64,000 nt of DNA from contig NC_030989.1 of the NCBI RefSeq assembly GCF_000149955.1, positions 2,179,839 through 2,243,838 of the forward strand, in the 5' to 3' direction. Shown here in pieces: positions 57,886-64,000 of this stretch. Numbering within the stretch: the first letter of the stretch is position 1; every line of letters starts with the position of its first letter. Both the position numbers and the translations under genes were made by a program. Under the pieces are notes generated by a model. That model made no database searches and was not told the origin of the DNA. It saw only the letters and a list, made by a program, of their open reading frames with translations. This DNA comes from Fusarium oxysporum f. sp. lycopersici 4287. Taxonomy: Eukaryota > Ascomycota > Sordariomycetes > Hypocreales > Nectriaceae.

Positions 57886-60852
57886 GCTGTCTCTGAGCTG
57901 AGGTTGAGGCTGGCTGCTGGATCGGGCCGGGAGGCTAACACGCCTACCAATATGTCAGAAGCCTCGACTCATTGTGGTTTCGGTGTGCGGTGTACAATAT
58001 TTGGGCCCCCGAGCGATTGTACACCGATTGGAGAATGACATGATGGACCGTTGGCTGTTGTGTGGATACATACATACTCGCGTGGTCAATGCCGGACCGA
58101 TGAAGGCGTGGGATGGCAATGACTTTTTCTATAGACAGAGGAAGAAATGATGGGCAAAACGGTTTGAAACGTCTATGAGCGGGGCTTGGGAGCCGCCGAT
58201 TTTGGATGGATATTTCATGATGGAGCATGAGCTGTATAGTAGAGGCGAAGCGAGAACTGCATGCATAGAATCTCATCTCACGGTAATCGATAGATGTACA
58301 ACAGGTGTAACATATCATGAAGCCAAATACATCGAGTCCCACCATTAAGTGAATGTGAGCATCAATAATTATGTACACCGCTCTAAAGCAGTGTCCAATT
58401 TCCGACATCAGCAGTTATAGCTTCCTCTTAGACAAAGCCAGCCCTGTAAGGTGAGTACGATATTGAGTCAGTTCAATACAGCCATCTCGATGAATGAGGT
58501 CAAATTCAGGAACGTAGCGGAAGCACGATATCCCAGGGAGCTGGTCTCGCCAATTCACCACCCTAGCTGTACATCCCTGCTCGTTTCGGTGAACTCCCTT
58601 TAGGCGGCGATAAGAATGATCTGACATGACACGGCTGTACAACACAACTACCGGACCGCCTTTTTGCCAAAAACCACCAACTACAGTTCTCTTCCAAGAG
58701 GCATGGCATAGCTAGGGCCAAGGTGGTGTATAGATAGTTCCCAACATCTCAGGTTACCTTACCCTGCAACATCCCATCTCGCAGCCAATGCCTGTCATGG
58801 CCCCTCTGAATCCATGCTCTTCATCCGTCGATGAAGAAAAAGATTTGATATCGTCCCGCTATTGTAACACGATATCGGTTTGATATTTTACGGCAAAGAG
58901 CGGAAAACATAGGAAAGAAGAGGCTTGAAATGATATTGGTCGTGATAATCGGATGTCGATTACGGGATGTTATCGAGTTACAGTACGACTGAAAGGGCCT
59001 TTTACGGACACGAGATCCCTGTCTTGAATTGGGCTTGATGCTGTTTTCCTCTTGATTGCTTTATCGATTGGAGTGTTGTACGTAGAGAGTTGTGAATGGA
59101 TAGTTGGTTGAGATATTTTTTCTCTTCTGTAATGTAATGCATAGTCATCTCTTGCCTCAGCATTACTACACGCGTACGTACGCCAGTGATAAACATGAAT
59201 GCTACGCTTGTATGCAAGTTGTGCCGCTTGTTGTTCATACGCAATTTACCCGGTAACTAAGGAAGTAAAGATACAGTTGGACAGTAAGAATAGGTACTGT
59301 CGGCATAAAAAGTCTCGTTATGTCATCCTTGAATGAGGAGGCTATTCAGGGTCGACATGGACATCCACCACCGCAGACCTTGCAACGATAGCGATATCGA
59401 CATCCATGGAAACAATTAATGATGGTGGTCCCTGGATCTAGGTAACTTAATGCGTACATACGCAGTTGGACCCCCGTTGTCTTGTCGATTGCCGGTCGCA
59501 CGCATCTCGAGAGGAAAAACAACGCCATTTCCAAATATCCATCCATTCCAATTCCAACCGCAGGCTGAGACTAGCATCTCCGGGTATTGTTTTACGGACT
59601 ATGATCCCGGCCGGTGCTCGCTCGGCTGCACAGGTCCGGACTAGCCGGGATGGCCGGAGTTGGCTCTGACAAGCAAAGACAAGGCACGCCAAGGATTATC
59701 GAGGGTGAATCCATGCAGATTTGATCGTGGCTGGCATCGCATCTTTCCTTACTTTTTCCTCATCGTCCCGTTGTTCCCCTGTCGCCGTCAAAAAGAAGCA
59801 TCCGATTTCTATCGAGGTACCCACTCATTCTGTGGCATTGAATTGTTTCTAGACGTTCTTAGACCCGTAGTTAGCATCAAGATTCCACCCTTGACAAAGT
59901 CTGCCCGATTGGGAGGGCCCGTAAACAGGGCACAATGGCATCATATGATTTTCTGACTGTCGGTCGCTACCTACGCATACTAGGCATACAATGGATCTGC
60001 TACAGAAGGGGAGAGAAAAAAAATAGCTGCGGCTAATGCAGAGTTAGAGCCTAGTTCGCAGTAAAAGAGCCGCCCTCCCGTGTGCGTGGCGTTGACTCTG
60101 GTAGCCCGTGGAGGGTCATTACATCACCATCAGAGGACTTTTATCGCCGTCACCGTAGCTTTTACTGTACTGTCACTCACTATCGCGGCTTCGGCCGCTT
60201 CTAGTCGGGAGCGAGCGAGGGAATATCGTGACATTCTGAAGCCGAGAATAACGGTCAAATTTGCTACTGGGCTTATGCCCGTGCTGTCTCCTTGACAGGT
60301 CCGATTCTAGTGACACTTACAGGGCCAGAACAGGACAGGACAGGACTGGGCTCATTTTGACCATGGTCTTATTTTTGGTGCAATCAATCAGATCAGATCA
60401 GATCAACCCATTGAGGTTTAGGAGCAAGGAAGAGCAAGGATATCATTGGTGACAAGCTACACTGTAAGGTAGGTAAACTGCTGAGTGTACACCCGATTTG
60501 TGAGGGTGCACACCTGCCAACAAGCTTCAATTGTATTGCTCATAGTCATAGCTCTACAGATACGTAAGTACGTAGTAGCTAAGCAACCAAGGTGAAGCAT
60601 CAAACGTATAAACACCTCCTTCCCCCTCCACCGAAAACATCTTCTCTTCCTTCCTCATCATTCCATCGATCAAACAATCAATCACATTCCTCTTTTGGTT
60701 GTCTTGGTTACTTCTTAACCTAGACATCTCATATCATCTTCCCCTCATCCTCTAACATCTCTCTCATCCTACAAATAAGCTTCGAGCTTCCTCTATTACC
60801 CCTCCACATCAACCTTTATCTCACCTAACAATTTACCGATCAATCCGCAATC
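57886..60852. other. 3-kb interval: ERV1 3' side and PDC promoter/leader
   Basis: No frame has protein character. It contains an 11-bp inverted repeat at 57988-58026, short GGACA repeats near 60332-60344, and GATCA repeats near 60389-60404. The last 250 bp are strongly C/T-rich with several CCCCT motifs (60623, 60741, 60799), consistent with a highly expressed glycolytic-type promoter. Confidence 0.55.
57988..58026. repeat. 11-bp perfect inverted repeat downstream of ERV1
   Basis: CGGTGTACAAT (57988-57998) and ATTGTACACCG (58016-58026) are exact reverse complements around a 17-nt loop, about 100 nt after the ERV1 stop. In RNA this would be a stable stem in the 3' UTR. Confidence 0.65.
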
Positions 60853-62682
60853 ATGAGCAACTCCAACCTCCAAAAGCCAATTGACGTGGCTGAATACCTC
60901 TTCAAGCGTCTCTACGAAGTCGGTGTTCGATCTGTTCACGGTGTTCCCGGTGACTACAACCTCGTCGCCCTCGACTATCTTCCTCAATGCAACCTCAAGT
61001 GGGTCGGCAGTGTTAACGAGCTTAACGCTGGTGAGTTTCATCATGACTTCATCAACAACCTCAAAGCACCATCTCACTAACATAACAATCTTAGCCTACG
61101 CTGCTGATGGATATGCCCGTATCACCAAGATGGCTGCTCTCATCACCACCTTCGGTGTTGGTGAGCTCTCTGCCGTCAACGGTGTTGCTGGCTCTTACTC
61201 CGAGCACATCCCCGTCGTCCACATTGTTGGATGCCCTTCTACCATCTCTCAGCGTGACCAGATGCTTCTTCACCACACTCTCGGAAACGGTGACTTTGAT
61301 GTCTTTGCCAACATGAGCGCTCAAATCTCTTGCAACGTCGCCAAGCTCAACAAGCCCTCCGAGATTGCCGAGCAGATCGATACTGCTCTCCGCACTTGCT
61401 GGCTCCGCTCTCGTCCCGTCTACATCATGGTCCCTACCGATATGGTCCAGGAGAAGGTTGAGGGTGCTCGGCTTGACACCCCCATCGACCTGTCTGAGCC
61501 TCAGAACGACCCCGGTAACGAGGACTTCGTCGTTGATGAGATCCTCAAGGCTATGTACGCCGCTCAGCGCCCTGTCATCCTTGTCGACTCTTGTGCTATC
61601 CGTCACCGTGTTGTCAAGGAGGTTCACCAGCTCATTGACAAGCTCGACCTTCCCGTCTTTGTTACCCCCATGGGTAAGGGTGCTGTGAACGAGGACCACC
61701 CCAACTATGGTGGTGTCTTCGCTGGTGACGGCTCTCATCCCGCTCGTGCCCAGTCTATAGTTGAGGGCTCTGATCTCCTTCTCACCATTGGTGCTCTCAA
61801 GAGTGATTTCAACACCACCGGTTTCTCTTACCGCACATCACAAATCAACTCTGTTGATTTCCACAGTACTCACTGCAAGGTCCGCTACTCCACATACCCC
61901 GGCGTTGCCATGCGTGGTGTCCTCCGCAAGATCATCGACCGAGTCGACCCCAAGTCTATGCCCGCTCCTTCTATCCCTGAGGTCAGGAACGAGGTCGAGA
62001 AGAACACCGACGACTCTGAGATCATCACACAGGCCTGGCTCTGGCCCCGTGTCGGCGAATACCTCATCCCCAACGACATCGTCGTCACTGAGACTGGTAC
62101 CGCTAACTTCGGTATCTGGGACACTCGATTCCCCCGCAACGTCACCGCCCTCAGCCAAGTTCTCTGGGGCAGCATCGGCTGGTCCGTTGGTGCTTGCCAG
62201 GGTGCTGCCCTCGCTGCTAAGGATGCTGGCAAGGAAGGCCGAACAATTCTCTTTGTTGGTGATGGATCTTTCCAATTGACCGCTCAGGAGCTGAGCACCA
62301 TGATCCGACATCACCTCAAGCCCACAATGTATGTTTTCAAGACTGATCATCTCCTGTGTCTTTTACTAACTCTTGTTCTAGTTTCGTCATCTGCAACGAT
62401 GGCTTCACCATTGAGCGATTCATCCACGGTATGGATGCTGTCTACAACGACATCAACAACTGGAAGTACAAGGACCTCGTCAGCGTCTTCGGCGGCGAGA
62501 AGACCTGCAAGACCTTCCAGATCAAGACCAAGACTGAGCTCAACGAGCTCCTCACCAACAAGGAGTTCAACGCTGCTGAGTGCTTGCAATTCGTCGAGCT
62601 CTACATGCCCAGAGAGGATGCTCCTCGCGCTCTGATCATGACTGCCGAGGCCAGTGCTAGGAACAACGCCAAGAAGCACTAA
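60853..62682 (+). CDS. PDC1: Pyruvate decarboxylase
   Basis: Three exons, 60853-61030, 61095-62328 and 62382-62682, giving 570 residues. This is the thiamine-diphosphate enzyme that converts pyruvate to acetaldehyde and CO2 in the cytosol, the first step of fermentation. The catalytic Glu is E56 in [17 protein letters not shown], joined across intron 1. The paired His residues are in [14 protein letters not shown]. The cofactor motif starts [12 protein letters not shown] and ends after intron 2 with [12 protein letters not shown]. The substrate-binding C-terminal part ([16 protein letters not shown]) is intact. The codon use is strongly C-ending, as in highly expressed fungal genes. Paralogues of PDC are common, so the number in the symbol is uncertain. 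Confidence 0.95.
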
Positions 62683-63510
62683 ACGGTTACTCAAGAAAGA
62701 GTGAAATTTGATAGACGGGGTTTTGGAAAAGGTTCCTGGAGAACATAATAATGATTTCAGTGGTTTATGGTTTATACTATAGAGTGGCGGACGATGGTTT
62801 ATGTTTTATGTACCTCAAATTGAAAAGCGATTTTCTTATATCTTTAATATTCTCTTATCTAACTGGTGATGGCTAACTATATTATTGGTTGTCGACAAGT
62901 TGGTGACGCATGTTTACAACGTTGTTATTCAAACTCTACTGAAATAATTCGAAATGAACATAACTTGTGAACGAGTTAACCTTTTAATCTCAAAGTCTGC
63001 GGCATCTGGAGATGTGGGCTGTGATATGCTTCATCATGCGGTATCTGAAGCCTCTGGCTTGTTACGATTTTTTGTTCAATAGCATCTTGAGCCACCTTCA
63101 TCTATCCTTTTCTAATCAACTCGATTCAGTATAAGAGGTCTTTATTTATGGTAAATAAAACATATCAGTATAGTTCAGAAATATTTATTAGCTTTCTCTC
63201 TTCAAATGTTGATCGTCTTTCTCAACTATAAAGGCACCAATCAGCACACGTGATTCGCCTCTACCAAAATTCTCCACGCGCAACGACCTAGCTCAACAGC
63301 AACAAGACTCACTCTCCAAGCTTCATTTTGAAAAGGCTCCTGCGGCGTCACGAATATCTATTTCTCCCAGTCATCACTTCCCATCCCTACGACATCCCCA
63401 TTCCCATTCCCAAACACTACCCTACCCAAGCGTCTCAAGCATAGTCCACACTACTTGAAGATGTACTTCCATCTCCTCTCCCAGGTCATACTCGTCCTCG
63501 GGTTCCTAGG
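62683..63510. other. Intergenic: PDC 3' UTR and TAN1 promoter
   Basis: An 828-bp spacer. The first part is A/T-rich 3' UTR; the part after about 63.3 kb is C-rich and probably TAN1 leader. The true TAN1 start may lie within it. Confidence 0.5.
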
Positions 63511-64000
63511 ATGCATCGTGGAGACTGTTCATGGCTGATTGAACAGACTGAGCTAACATTTGAAAAGGGAGGCAGTGGTGGTAAATGGCAAACGCCACAC
63601 CAAAAAGCCAGGAAAACTGAGCAGGCCGAGCTTGGAAGGACTTTAGAGGTCAACGATGCCGGAATCTGGGTAACTTACGCGAGAGGAATGAAGGGCAAGG
63701 CGATTACGGAGTTCAAGAACCTTTGTAACGAGGTATGGCACTCGCTCATGATACCCTTTCAGTCTATTGGCGGGCTTGGTAAACTAACTTGTTTCAGTAC
63801 GGAGAGTCACTGTTCGGAGTGAAGCCCCCGAATGAGGATGGAGACAACGACGAGGATGATGAAGATGCCGGTGACATTGAGGCGTCTATTGAGAAGGAGT
63901 TGGCCAGCATGGCACAGCCAAAGCCCAAGACGAAGCAGACCTTCACACCCATCGGAACTGGCCTCGACTGTGTCTTCTTCATGAAGACTGTCAAGCCCGT
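63511..64000 (+). CDS. TAN1: tRNA acetyltransferase Tan1, N-terminal part (3' end off window)
   Basis: Two exon parts are seen: 63511-63732 and 63798-64000 (65-nt intron, donor GTATGG, CTAAC branch, TTTCAG acceptor). Family residues start at GGSGGKWQTPHQKARKT, then IWVTYARGMKGKAITEFKNL, YGESLFGVKPP, an acidic run, and the THUMP start TFTPIGTGLDCVFFMKT at the edge. Tan1 is the THUMP-domain protein required, with Kre33, for N4-acetylcytidine at position 12 of Leu and Ser tRNAs. The first 19 residues from the ATG at 63511 do not look like the family. A CTAAC-AAAAG acceptor-like signal (63553-63567) directly precedes the conserved part, so the true 5' exon may be elsewhere. Confidence 0.8.

Noticed and set aside
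60620..60805. CCCCT motifs as stress-response elements of the PDC gene
   Set aside because: The region is so C/T-rich that several CCCCT are expected by chance; kept only as a remark in the interval entry.

Overview
The window looks like nuclear DNA of a filamentous ascomycete, most likely a Fusarium species. Introns are short (about 46-70 nt, GTRNGT donors, CTAAC/CTGAC branch sites, YAG acceptors), intergenic leaders are pyrimidine-rich, and 46530-47773 encodes a Fus3/Kss1-type MAP kinase that, from memory, matches Fusarium FMK1. I see no prokaryotic features, transposons, CRISPR arrays, tRNAs or rRNAs. I reconstructed splice sites by hand for the multi-exon genes; coordinates given as a span include introns, and the evidence text lists the exons.

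Layout. 1-26.8 kb is mostly housekeeping: the 3' end of phosphatidylserine synthase, a DHA2-type MFS transporter, GAR1, an SLM1-like BAR/PH protein, an Ldb17/Dip1 actin regulator, the LRO1 acyltransferase, the NatC catalytic subunit NAA30, a DUF1917 protein, DPH7 and the karyopherin MSN5. 27.8-37.0 kb is a regulatory block: a Zn2Cys6 regulator convergent with a HAD-family hydrolase, a 3.5-kb gene-free stretch, then a second Zn2Cys6 regulator. 37.5-51.4 kb holds a small membrane protein with a C-terminal KKQK, SEC24, FMK1, OXR1 and HEM4. 51.8-56.6 kb is a divergent MFS transporter/Zn2Cys6 regulator pair. 57-64 kb holds ERV1, pyruvate decarboxylase and the 5' part of TAN1.

The most interesting signals are in control DNA. 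The octamer CCGGCACA occurs twice in the promoter of the first Zn2Cys6 gene and once, inverted, in the promoter of the HAD gene, which suggests a self-regulated two-gene unit. The 0.7-kb promoter shared by the MFS gene and the third Zn2Cys6 gene carries seven GTCCG motifs in about 150 bp, which suggests a regulator-controlled efflux module. Separately, two conserved trafficking genes (MSN5 and SEC24) each carry a single extra base in a short homopolymer that breaks the frame. Assembly error is the likeliest cause, though a genuine lesion cannot be excluded from the sequence alone.
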